Source of the DNA: [Clostridium] scindens ATCC 35704 | GTDB lineage: Bacteria; Bacillota; Clostridia; Lachnospirales; Lachnospiraceae | Length of the DNA: 64,000 nt | Direction of reading: 5' to 3' | Assembly: GCF_004295125.1 (NCBI RefSeq) | Contig: NZ_CP036170.1 | Span: 2,544,501 to 2,608,500, forward strand | Shown: piece after piece, positions 27,032-35,156 of the stretch | Position numbering within the stretch: position 1 is the stretch's first letter | Layout: each line of letters opens with the position of its first letter | Notes under the pieces: generated by a model | Database searches by the model: none | The model's input: only the letters and a program-made list of their open reading frames with translations | What the model was told of the DNA's origin: nothing | Translations under genes and position numbers: made by a program

Positions 27032-28300
27032 ATGAAAACATTGTATTTAGATTGTGGTATGGGTGCAGCGGGCGATATGTTGACGGCTGCTTTGCTTGAA
27101 CTTCTACCCGACAGAAATGCGTTCCTTGCTGAATTGAATAACATAGGCATACCCGATGTCATAGTGACCAGTGAGGTATCCACGAAATGTGGAATTCAAG
27201 GCACACATATTACAGTAAAAGTAAATGGCGAAGAAGAAACCGAAGAAATGCATGATCATGGACACAATCATTCCCACGAGCATGGTCATGAGCATACGCA
27301 CGAGCATAGCCATAACCATACACATGAGCACTCTAATGACGCTGCTCATACACACCACCACAGCGGTATGCATGAAATAGAGCATATCGTCAGTAATTTG
27401 CGAGTATCAGAAAAAGTGAAAAAGGATATTTTGGAGGTATATTCGCTTATTGCAGAAGCCGAGAGTAACGCTCGCGGTGTTCCTGTCACAGAAATTCATT
27501 TTCATGAAGTTGGAACAATGGATGCGGTCACAGATATAACAGCTGTCTGTATGCTTATTGACCGTCTTTCTCCCGAGCAAATTTTGGCTTCTCCTGTTCA
27601 TGTAGGCAGTGGTCACGTAAAGTGTGCACACGGAATTCTTCCTGTTCCTGCTCCTGCGACAGCATATATATTACGTGATGTCCCAATCTATGGCGGTGGA
27701 ATTAAAAGTGAATTATGCACGCCTACCGGAGCTGCATTATTGAAACACTTTATTACAAAGTTCGGAGAAATGCCGGTTATGAGAACGGCAGCAATCAGTT
27801 ACGGAATGGGTAAGAAAGATTTTACTGCAGCAAACTGTGTTCGGGCAATACTTGGGACATCGGAAGATTCAGGTGACACAATTACTGAACTCTGTTGTAA
27901 TCTGGATGACATGACTGCGGAAGCGATAGGCTTTGCTGAAAAACTATTCTTTGAAGCAGGAGCATTGGACGTATATACAATTCCTGTTCAAATGAAAAAA
28001 TCACGTCCTGGAATTCTGCTCTCGGTTATGTGCCATGAAAAGGACAAAGAGCTTATTCTTCGCTTGATCTTCAAGCATACCACTACATTGGGTGTGCGTG
28101 AGAACATCAGCCGCCGCTATACACTTTCCCGTTCAATTGTGTCGGTACCAACAAAATACGCAAATGTACGCAAAAAGGTTGCTGCCGGATATGGTGTAAC
28201 AAAAGAAAAATATGAGTTTGATGATATTGCTCATATTGCAAGAGAAAATGAAATGAATCTTTTTGATGTATCTGAGCAAATCAAAAAACAGGAGAATTAA
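27032..28300 (+). CDS. larC: LarC, nickel insertase of the pincer cofactor (intact)
   Basis: A 422-residue LarC encoded as a single frame. It opens with MKTLYLDCGMGAAGDML and has a His-rich metal-binding insert at residues ~73-113 (alternating HE/HN/HT pairs). The core follows: EIHFHEVGTMDAVTDI, HVGSGHVKCAHGILPVPAPAT, LCTPTGAALL, and ELCCNLDDMTAEAIGFA. The C-terminal part (LDVYTIPVQMKKSRPGI) corresponds to LarC2. LarC uses CTP to insert nickel into the thiolated cofactor. In Lactobacillus the two halves are joined by programmed frameshifting; here no frameshift is needed. It starts one base after the larB stop. With larB and larE broken, it has no substrate from this operon. Confidence 0.95.
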   Translation: MKTLYLDCGMGAAGDMLTAALLELLPDRNAFLAELNNIGIPDVIVTSEVSTKCGIQGTHITVKVNGEEETEEMHDHGHNHSHEHGHEHTHEHSHNHTHEHSNDAAHTHHHSGMHEIEHIVSNLRVSEKVKKDILEVYSLIAEAESNARGVPVTEIHFHEVGTMDAVTDITAVCMLIDRLSPEQILASPVHVGSGHVKCAHGILPVPAPATAYILRDVPIYGGGIKSELCTPTGAALLKHFITKFGEMPVMRTAAISYGMGKKDFTAANCVRAILGTSEDSGDTITELCCNLDDMTAEAIGFAEKLFFEAGALDVYTIPVQMKKSRPGILLSVMCHEKDKELILRLIFKHTTTLGVRENISRRYTLSRSIVSVPTKYANVRKKVAAGYGVTKEKYEFDDIAHIARENEMNLFDVSEQIKKQEN

Positions 28301-28302
28301 TT

Positions 28303-29060
28303 ATGGAAGTATCAAAATATGCTTCTATTGAAAGTCAACTTGGAAATGCCCCCTGCTTCTGTGAGGATACAGAAGAAATGTTTTGGCTGCGGGAGTCAGA
28401 TGACTACAAAAGTCGAGTGCGGCTTGGAAATCTGCTTTCAAAGCAGTACCGTTTTAGAGAAGCAATAGATGCATATCATTCCGCAGAAATGATTCGTTCC
28501 GATGATCCATTGTTGTATGTTTCTATAGGTGGAGCGTATTTAACCTTGCGTCGATTTGATGAAGCGAAAAAGGCGTATGACAGAAGTTTTGTGCTTAGCG
28601 GAAATGAAAAGGCCGTTGCATACCCTATGGGTATATGGCTTTATCTGCAGGGAAACTATAAAGGCGCAGCAGAAATGATTAAAAAAGTTTTGCCCTGCAC
28701 AGATGAGATGAAAATTGCAATCATCTATTGGAACGCCATTTGCTGTATGCGTGAAATATGTCAGATGATCTACTGGCAACATATAATGAAAATATGCAGG
28801 TCGGACATCATACGGCATATAAATTAGCGGTAGAAGTGTTTCTTGGTAAAATATCGGTTGAGGAAGCACTTCTACAATCTGAAAAGGATGCAGATGACTT
28901 GAATGCGGTCGTTGCTATGTATGGCATTTCAGTTTATCTTGAACATCGTGGTAACAAGACTGATGCAGATAAAGTTATGAAGGCATTGCTCGAACGAGAT
29001 TCCATATGGCCATGTATTCCGTATCTTGCTGCGTGGAGTGACAAGCAAATGGCAGAGTAA
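28303..29060 (+). pseudogene. TPR-repeat protein gene with a frameshift
   Basis: The first frame (28303-28827) encodes TPR units (FREAIDAYHSAEMIRSDDPLLYVSIGGAYL, RFDEAKKAYDRSF, GNYKGAAEMIKKVLP, in outline). It goes out of register at about 28755, after IIYWNAICCMRE. The +2 register then continues as MSDDLLATYNENMQVGHHTAYKLAVEVF to 29060. One base missing in an A run (GAAAT for GAAAAT) would explain it. The gene starts two bases after larC and is probably the last gene of the operon. A scaffold or partner role is inferred from TPR content. A sequencing error is possible. Confidence 0.7.
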
Positions 29061-29429
29061 CGCAGCATCTGTAAAAAAAGCAAGTGTCCAGAGGGATGCA
29101 ATCCCTTTGGCTCTGGGTTTCCAATAGGGGCGAGTAGCATCCCTGTTGGCACACGATTTTGCTTGCAAAGTCTAGTGTGTTATACCTTTTGCGACCGCTG
29201 ACGCTTGAAAGGGGCTGCCGCCATACCGGGCAGGATATTTCAAGTGGCAGCAGAATGGGCGGATTTTGAGGATGAGCAATCCGAAATATCCGTCTGTTCG
29301 GGTGTAGTTGTCACAGAAAATCTTGGAGCACAGCGGAGAGATTTTGTGGGGCAACGGGGTCGCAAGAGGTATATAAAAACCCGCCGCAGCGACGCATCCC
29401 CGTTCCTCCGTTTCTCTCGTTTGCTCTCG
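29061..29429 (+). other. gene-free spacer with hairpin, element-like sequence
   Basis: No supported gene. A CCAGAGGGATGCAATCCCT...CTCTGG stem-loop lies at about 29090-29119 and may terminate the lar transcript. The following block (about 29160-29260) resembles conserved non-coding sequence of Firmicutes conjugative elements, but I cannot name it. The plus-strand frame running through 29205-29678 is the mirror of the sigma-like gene and is not a gene. Confidence 0.4.
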
Positions 29430-30629
29430 TCACAGTTCCAGCACCATCGTCAATTTCTTCGGCAACTCGCCAAAAGGAATTTTCAAAATATGGCGGATGG
29501 CAGCTTTGGCAAAAACTTTCGTCTTACAAAAATCACCGTCAGCCAAATTTACAATTTCCGCACTCTCGCTTGGAAAGTCAAATTGTATTTTGCCCCATTC
29601 ATCGTCCTCGTTGCTATACCGATGTATAGCTTTGTACTCGTAAGCGGTGAGGGCGATTTTTTTGTTTTTCTCAGTTAGCTTCAATTCTACAAGACCCAGA
29701 ACACCGGCATCCACCAGAAGTCTCGTCAGCTTCTCCACGGTTTTCTTATAGAATTTTTCTGCACCGCTGGTGGTGCTATACTCATAGTCGGTTGCCATCT
29801 TTTCAAAAGAAGCTCGTTCCGCCCATGAGTCGACACGCCCGCATCTCATGCAGATGGCATTTCGCATTTCAAGGAAATCCTGCTCCTGGTAATTGAGTTT
29901 ATGAAAGGCTGCTTGTACCGCATCTGCTCTGATGCCATTCCACAGGATCTCGGCATAATTCCAACTATCGTCACGGGTAACGTCCTCACCGGTTTCTTCG
30001 CCGTCCTCGTCCTGCATGGTGGAATAGAATGGCACACGACTTCGGTTTTGCCTTGCCAGCGTCAGATATTCGGCTGCAGTTTCCTCGGTGCAATTCTGCT
30101 CGGCGGCGTATTGGGTAATGACTTCCTTGGTGGTCTTGCCGGAATTGTTGTAAAGCCACGCACTGCCACGGGCGGCTTTGTATTCATCCAACGATTTGAA
30201 TGAGCCTGTTTCTTCATAACGGCGACAATCCAAAAGTGTGTTGCCTATGAAGTGATGGGCATAGGTTAGGAAATCCGCCCCCTTGTCGGGATCGTAATTC
30301 TGCAAACATTCCAAGAGCGCAAGCACGACGCTGAGCTTGTAATCCATAAAGCGCAATGGGTCATATCGGTCGATGCCCTCGGTCAGCAGAAAACGGTACA
30401 CTCGCTTGTTCAGCCTCGGCTCGTAGTGATGCAGAAAGTATGTAAAGTAGATCGGGTCATTTTCACGGATAGCGGAAACGATGTAATCATTGATGCTCTC
30501 CACCATGGGCGGCACAGGATCAAGACGGAAGATGCGCCCTGCCTGCCGCATGGTCATGGCTCCCTCGGGTACAGCGAATTTTGCTGTGCTGGCATATTCA
30601 TCGGTATTCCAGAAGCGTTCTTCTGACAT
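29430..30629 (-). CDS. sigma-70-like protein of a conjugative element
   Basis: A 399-residue protein. The start at 30629 is chosen because GAGAGGAGG lies 12 bp upstream; the longer frame reaches 30704. It has a helical region resembling sigma-70 region 2 (VLALLECLQNYDPDKGADFLTYAHHFIGNTLLDCRR, in outline; ARG linker; KLNYQEQDFLEM region-4-like). A C-terminal domain of ~120 residues follows. Proteins of this build are carried by Firmicutes integrative elements; their target promoters are unknown. It is convergent with the lar operon. It is probably intact. Confidence 0.65.
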   Translation of the reverse strand: MSEERFWNTDEYASTAKFAVPEGAMTMRQAGRIFRLDPVPPMVESINDYIVSAIRENDPIYFTYFLHHYEPRLNKRVYRFLLTEGIDRYDPLRFMDYKLSVVLALLECLQNYDPDKGADFLTYAHHFIGNTLLDCRRYEETGSFKSLDEYKAARGSAWLYNNSGKTTKEVITQYAAEQNCTEETAAEYLTLARQNRSRVPFYSTMQDEDGEETGEDVTRDDSWNYAEILWNGIRADAVQAAFHKLNYQEQDFLEMRNAICMRCGRVDSWAERASFEKMATDYEYSTTSGAEKFYKKTVEKLTRLLVDAGVLGLVELKLTEKNKKIALTAYEYKAIHRYSNEDDEWGKIQFDFPSESAEIVNLADGDFCKTKVFAKAAIRHILKIPFGELPKKLTMVLEL

Positions 30630-30690
30630 CAGCGGCGCACCTCCTCTCTGAAAATCAGTGTGTAAAAAAATCTTTAGAAAGCTGGAATTT

Positions 30691-30885
30691 TCACTTGCTC
30701 TCAAACCTCTTTTTCAAGGTTTCGTAATGATTTTTGTTGGACTTATCTCCGTTATTATCGGGGAATAAGCAGTACGGAAAACTGTCCGTTTCTCTGTGCT
30801 TAATGACACATTGGCAGCATTTTCCGTGGTTGGGGCAGGTCAGTTTGGGACAGATGCACTCCTTGACGTTCGGACATTCACTCAT
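30691..30885 (-). CDS. small cysteine-rich protein
   Basis: A 64-residue protein with eight cysteines near the N-terminus (CPNVKECICPKLTCPNHGKCCQCV) and the ending FPYCLFP. The pattern suggests a zinc or iron-sulfur site. It overlaps the start of the thioredoxin gene by 4 bp, so the two are coupled. It is probably part of the metal/thiol permease operon that follows. I do not assign a named family. Confidence 0.7.
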   Translation of the reverse strand: MSECPNVKECICPKLTCPNHGKCCQCVIKHRETDSFPYCLFPDNNGDKSNKNHYETLKKRFESK

Positions 30886-31247
30886 AGATATTTTCTCAAA
30901 AGGGTTTCAACCTCGGCTGATTTCAGTACCTTGCCGAACACAGCAACTTTTTCATTTACCACGATTGCGGGCATAGACATTACACCATAAGCCATTACTT
31001 TTTCCATATCGGTTACATACTCAACCTCAACAGACAAGCCCATATTGGCAACTGCGGTCTTTGCATTTTCGTATTGGTCGTGGCAGGATTTACAGCCTGC
31101 ACCTAAAACCTTGATACAGCAAATACCCTCAACGGCTTCACCGTAGCAAGAGTTTGTGTTTTCAACGGGTTCCTGTGCTTCACAACTGCAGGAGCAACAA
31201 CAGGATTTCTTTTCTTCCTTTTTCTTTCCAAAATTAAATAGTGCCAT
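30882..31247 (-). CDS. thioredoxin-like small redox protein
   Basis: A 121-residue protein. After a cysteine-rich N-terminus (CCCSCSC) it has a small thioredoxin fold with CxxC in LGAGCKSCHDQYENAKTAV, then MSMPAIVVN with the cis-Pro and EVETLLRKYL at the end. This is the MTH895/TM0996-type 'redox-active disulfide' family, which often pairs with UPF0718-type permeases in metal or arsenic resistance. ATG follows GGAGG on the minus strand. The permease partner is present but truncated. Confidence 0.85.
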   Translation of the reverse strand: MALFNFGKKKEEKKSCCCSCSCEAQEPVENTNSCYGEAVEGICCIKVLGAGCKSCHDQYENAKTAVANMGLSVEVEYVTDMEKVMAYGVMSMPAIVVNEKVAVFGKVLKSAEVETLLRKYL

Positions 31248-31267
31248 AATGACAACCTCCTATATTT

Positions 31268-31650
31268 TTATAAAATTAAGCCTTGAATCGCATTAAAGAA
31301 ATAGCCAACGATAATAATTCCGGCAGCGCAGATGCCGATAAAGATACCGAGCAGTTTCGGCTTGATTGCCTTTTTCAGCATAATCATTGACGGGATGGAC
31401 AATGTTGTGACACCCATCATAAAAGCAAGGACAACACCGAGATTTGCGCCCTTTGCCAAGAGTGCTTCTGCAATCGGGATTGTACCGAAGATGTCAGCGT
31501 ACATCGGGATACCGACAATGGTTGCAATAATAACACCAAAAGGATTGCCTGTGCCGAGAATTTTGACTATCAAATCTTCGGGTATCCAGTTATGGATAAA
31601 TGCACCGATCCAGAAGAGCGAAAACAACCGTTTCAGCCGAGCAGACCTTG
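31268..31650 (-). pseudogene. C-terminal half of a UPF0718/DUF318-type permease
   Basis: Residues from FWIGAFIHNWIPEDLIV to the end (GTGNPFGVIIATIVGIPMYADIFGTIPIAEALL, TTLSIPSMIMLKKAIKPKLL, in outline) match the second repeat of UPF0718-family permeases. The N-terminal membrane segments are missing; upstream of about 31650 the frame runs into unrelated sequence (serine-rich, out of place). The junction coincides with the end of an unassigned plus-strand fragment (SRADLESKLLMVDDDMDMSA). The gene is therefore a remnant of a permease-thioredoxin operon cut by recombination. Confidence 0.8.
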
Positions 31651-31709
31651 AAAGCAAACTGCTAATGGTGGATGACGACATGGACATGAGCGCCTTCGTC
31701 TATGAAGCT

Positions 31710-32089
31710 TAAGAATGCTGGTGTGGATGGATATCCTCTGTCCATGACAACTAAATATGGATATCTGTCACCTATAGTATCCTTTATTCCCTTTAGCTGT
31801 TCCTGGGCTACTCGCATTTCATCAAATTTAACAGTATTAATACTACTTTCCAGTATAAAGCGATTGAGAACATCATAAATACATCCTAATCCAATCTGAG
31901 CACATGGTTTTCCTCCCCTTACCGAAGCACTGCCATATTTTTCTACAGTTTCGTTAGTGGTTGGAATATTTATATCTGATCCATCGGCCGCAAGAACTAA
32001 AAAGCCTTTGTAGGTATATGGCTCGATTTCTAAATCTTGATAAAAGTTTTTATTGTGCTCTTGATAAAGATACTTAAAGGCGTCTGGAT
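31710..32089 (-). pseudogene. internal fragment of an IS4-family transposase
   Basis: The minus strand reads an open stretch of about 127 codons with EPYTYKGFLVLAADGSDINIP, EKYGSASVRGGKPCAQIGLG and YPYLVVMDRGYPSTPAF. These are the first two catalytic Asp regions of IS4-type (DDE Tnp_1) transposases. Both N- and C-terminal parts, including the catalytic Glu, are missing. Both sides abut unrelated fragments, so this is relic DNA at a recombination junction. Confidence 0.75.
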
Positions 32090-32757
32090 TGGATGAGAAA
32101 GGAAAAACGCTGATTTCAGCAAAGGGAAAGACGGTTTTGAAGCCCTCTTATAGTGTGTTGCAGGATGATTTTTTCCATGCGATGCGTGCTGCCGGATACA
32201 CCGATGTGGAACGTGGGGAGCGTGGCAGTACCGAGGAGCATTTGACCGTGACACAGTTTAAGGTAGCACAGGAGCAACAGCGATTGGAAGATATCACTGC
32301 ACAGGTGGAGAAATCCCAGCAGACATTAGCAAAAGCGGATGCCGCCAAAGAGAAAAAAGAAAAAGAATTATCGGCTCTTGAAGAAAAGACTAAGGTAGCA
32401 AAGCAAGAAGCCTTGATAATCATGGAAATTGAATCCATGGGAAAGAAAACACTTACCGGAAATATTACTATGACACAGGCGGAGTGCCGCACACTAAAAG
32501 AGTATGCAGTCAGTAGCTTTGCAGAAAAAGCAGAGAAACTGAAATACAAGCAACAATATGAGCAGGCAACAAAAGAAGCCCATATTTGGAAAAAGAAATA
32601 TATCAATCTGAAAGAAAAAGCCCAGCCTTATCTGGATGCACTGGAAATTGCATCGGAAAAGGTTCGGGCTTTTCTTTCTGTCATCCTCGCAAGAGGAAAA
32701 ATGGAACCTGAAAGAAAACAGCCAACCCATAGTCGTAAAAGAGATATGGAAATTTAA
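32089..32757 (+). pseudogene. C-terminal fragment of a MobV/Pre-type relaxase
   Basis: The frame enters at about 32091 without a proper start and reads LQDDFFHAMRAAGYTDVERGERGSTEEHLTVTQFK (in outline), a conserved segment of Mob/Pre relaxases. A long coiled coil of ~130 residues (EQQRLEDITAQVEKSQQTLA ...) follows. The N-terminal relaxase domain with its catalytic His residues is absent. The fragment abuts the IS4 remnant. It was part of a mobilisable element whose cargo and integrase continue downstream. Confidence 0.8.
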
Positions 32758-32772
32758 TGGAGGAATTGCCTA

Positions 32773-32946
32773 TTGAGTAAATATTATGATGATGCAAGAT
32801 ATAATGCGGCATTTGACCGTTGTGTGGATGTAATGACCCGATTGATTCAGAAATACGGTCATCAGGTCTTAGAGGAAGAGGATGTTCAGACAATGACAGA
32901 GCATCAGGGAGAGGAGAAGCAGTCGATTATTGATAAGGCTGCTTAA
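32773..32946 (+). CDS. small conserved-looking protein behind mobV, TTG start
   Basis: A 57-residue protein (SKYYDDARYNAAFDRCVDVM ... QKYGHQVLEEEDV). TTG is the only in-frame start; GGAGG lies 9 bp upstream at the end of the relaxase gene. It is acidic and helical. Its position directly after mobV suggests a mobilisation accessory. No named family is recognised. Confidence 0.6.
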   Translation: MSKYYDDARYNAAFDRCVDVMTRLIQKYGHQVLEEEDVQTMTEHQGEEKQSIIDKAA

Positions 32947-32957
32947 AAGTTGGATTA

Positions 32958-33005
32958 CACGTTGCGTATTTACAAAAAGCCATGCTATAATGAATACGCA
33001 ACGTG
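32958..33005 (+). promoter_or_regulatory. 13-bp inverted repeat overlapping a promoter (or a terminator)
   Basis: CACGTTGCGTATT (32958-32970) and its exact complement (32993-33005) enclose 22 bp that carry TATAAT (32986-32991). With TTGCGT in the left arm as -35, the spacing is 18 bp. This reads as a promoter covered by an operator for the 33079 gene. The right arm is followed by a run of seven T, so a terminator with a long loop is the other reading. Confidence 0.55.
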
Positions 33006-33078
33006 GTATTTTTTTCGTTGTGGGGAATTTGACGAAACTAATTATTAAAAAAATTAACCTAAATTGGAGGTATATTTT

Positions 33079-33975
33079 ATGAATACGATGGATAATATCG
33101 AGCTTATTAAACAAGCGTACTCTCTTATAAAGAATGAATACACTTTTCATAAAAGTACGATGTATTTACAAAATTCGATTTGGGATGGAGTATCTGGAGA
33201 TGACCATCTCAAATTAGATTATAAGTTAAAAGCTATTCGACAGGATTTTGCTAAAATATTGGTTATAATGAACTCCATCAATACAACATATTTGAAATAT
33301 CAGCAGGATGAATTTGATGCATCTTATTTTTCGATGATGAGTGAGCAAGCAACAGAAGAATTAGGGTGCTTTATTGAATACTTATTTGCAAAATATCGTG
33401 TTTTATTAGAATATATTCAGCAAATTATGGAAATTTGTATTCCACCTCAATTCAATGATACTCAGAAAAATGAGTATATCAAGCTAAAGAAAGCCCACAC
33501 TAAATATAAATTTTTGTTAAAATATGTAGCTGAAAATATTGAAGATTCAAGTGGTGTGTTAAATATGGAGTGGTTTCAAAATATTCGGATAGATAGAGAT
33601 TTTATAATTCATGATGGTGCTACTTGCCTTGTTTTTGGGGATAAAGAGAATTTATTATTTAAGGTCATGACTACAGACGCATTGGATAAAGAAGATGTCG
33701 AACCTGACATGTTTTATTTAAATGCTAACGGATTAATTTACTATGTACGTTATTGGGGTCTGCAGATTTCGAAATTAATTATTTTTGCTGAAATGATAAT
33801 GCAATTTTTAATCAAAATTGGTAATATGCCTGTGGGTAAAAAGGAACAAATAGATTGGAGTTTGTCAAAAGGCAGAAATAGATTTATCGATAGTGACGGA
33901 ACAGAACTCAATGATAAACAGGATGTTTTAGATGAAATGCTGAAAAACTTAATCAGTATGGAAATTTTGTCCTGA
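33079..33975 (+). CDS. unrecognised protein with HEPN-like RX4H motif
   Basis: A 298-residue, mostly helical, AT-rich gene. ATG at 33079 has TTGGAGG upstream. Near residue 175 it reads IRIDRDFIIHDGATC; the R-x4-H pattern with surrounding helices resembles HEPN/Cthe_2314-like proteins, often RNases in toxin or defence settings. The rest has no motif I recognise. It sits between a mobilisation gene and an integrase module with its own promoter, so it is probably element cargo. A defence role is only suggested. Confidence 0.55.
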   Translation: MNTMDNIELIKQAYSLIKNEYTFHKSTMYLQNSIWDGVSGDDHLKLDYKLKAIRQDFAKILVIMNSINTTYLKYQQDEFDASYFSMMSEQATEELGCFIEYLFAKYRVLLEYIQQIMEICIPPQFNDTQKNEYIKLKKAHTKYKFLLKYVAENIEDSSGVLNMEWFQNIRIDRDFIIHDGATCLVFGDKENLLFKVMTTDALDKEDVEPDMFYLNANGLIYYVRYWGLQISKLIIFAEMIMQFLIKIGNMPVGKKEQIDWSLSKGRNRFIDSDGTELNDKQDVLDEMLKNLISMEILS

Positions 33976-34057
33976 AATTCGAATTTACAGGATATAGGAA
34001 AAGGAAACATTTAAGCAAGTATAAGACTCTCCCATAAGGAGGAAATGTAGGAGAAAA

Positions 34058-34276
34058 ATGGATTGCAAAACGAAAATTAAAGAATTAAGAGAATTGACGG
34101 GTATGAACCGTAAAGAATTTTGTGAATATTTTCAGATTCCGTATAGAACGGTCACAGAGTGGGAATTGGATAATCGTCATGCACCAGAATATGTCTTACG
34201 GTTGTTAGAATATTATATCCACATGGAAAATATTACAAAGAAATCAAAAGAGGAAATAGAAAAAGAGGATATTTGA
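34058..34276 (+). CDS. small HTH protein
   Basis: A 72-residue helix-turn-helix protein (IKELRELTGMNRKEFCEYFQIPYRTVTEWELDNRHAPEYVLRLLEYYI, in outline) of the type that controls element genes in Clostridia. ATG follows AGGAGGAAATGTAGG. It lies 22 bp before the KilA-N gene and is probably co-transcribed with it. Confidence 0.8.
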   Translation: MDCKTKIKELRELTGMNRKEFCEYFQIPYRTVTEWELDNRHAPEYVLRLLEYYIHMENITKKSKEEIEKEDI

Positions 34277-34298
34277 AATACATAATGAGGAGGATGAA

Positions 34299-35156
34299 AT
34301 GGCTAAGAAAACGGTAAAGGAAACGATTCATGCCAAAGGAATAGACATTGGCATTTATACATCTGATTTTCAAAATGAATACATTTCATTGACGGATATT
34401 GCAAAATATCGTAATGAAGATGACCCTCGTTTTGTAATTCAGAACTGGATGCGTAATCGAAATACAGTTGAATTTCTTGCAGTATGGGAAGAATTACACA
34501 ATCCGGATTTTAACCGTGTGCAATTCGAGGCGGTTAGAAGTGAAGCAGGGTTAAATCGCTTTGTTATGACACCTACAAAATGGATTGAAACAACAAATGC
34601 TATAGGAATTGTATCGAAAGCAGGACGTTATGGTGGTACATATGCTCATAGTGATATAGCAATGGCTTTTGCAACATGGATTTCACCAGAGTTTCAGTTG
34701 TATATTATGAAGGACTATCGGCGACTGAAAGAAGATGAAAATAGCCGTTTGTCATTGAATTGGAATCTTAATCGTGAAATTGCAAAAATTAACTATCGTA
34801 TTCATACAGATGCCATAAAGGAAAATTTGGTTCCACCAGAGCTTACACCAGAACAGATTTCTTATACCTATGCCAGTGAAGCTGATTTGCTGAATGTGGC
34901 ATTGTTTGGTAAAAGAGCAAAGCAATGGCGTAACGAGAATCCGGAAAAGAAAGGTAATATTCGTGACGAAGCAAACTTGAATCAGTTATTAGTATTGGCA
35001 AATATGGAAAGTTATAATGCTATTCTGATTGAACAGGGAAAAATACAATCAGAAAGATTGATTCTTTTGAGAGAATTGGCGATTAAGCAGATGCAGACCT
35101 TGTCAGCAATCAATAATACAGCATTGGCAAGATTACCGGGAGGAGATGTGGATTGA
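34299..35156 (+). CDS. KilA-N domain protein
   Basis: A 285-residue protein whose first ~150 residues form a KilA-N DNA-binding domain (YISLTDIAKYRNEDDPRFVIQNWMRNRNTVEFLAVWE, AGRYGGTYAHSDIAMAFATWISPEFQLYI, in outline). A helical C-terminal part follows. KilA-N proteins are common in phages and integrative elements. ATG is preceded by AGGAGGATGAA. The gene overlaps the integrase start by 4 bp. Confidence 0.9.
   Translation: MAKKTVKETIHAKGIDIGIYTSDFQNEYISLTDIAKYRNEDDPRFVIQNWMRNRNTVEFLAVWEELHNPDFNRVQFEAVRSEAGLNRFVMTPTKWIETTNAIGIVSKAGRYGGTYAHSDIAMAFATWISPEFQLYIMKDYRRLKEDENSRLSLNWNLNREIAKINYRIHTDAIKENLVPPELTPEQISYTYASEADLLNVALFGKRAKQWRNENPEKKGNIRDEANLNQLLVLANMESYNAILIEQGKIQSERLILLRELAIKQMQTLSAINNTALARLPGGDVD

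Noticed and set aside
27104-27385. Repeated CAT/CAC blocks in larC that look like a tandem repeat or CRISPR-like array
   Set aside because: They encode the His-rich metal-binding insert of LarC and vary in length and sequence; no spacers or fixed repeat unit.
29205-29678. 157-residue plus-strand frame near 29.2 kb
   Set aside because: Its second half is the complement of the sigma-like gene, and the first half lies in non-coding element-like sequence with no start signal.
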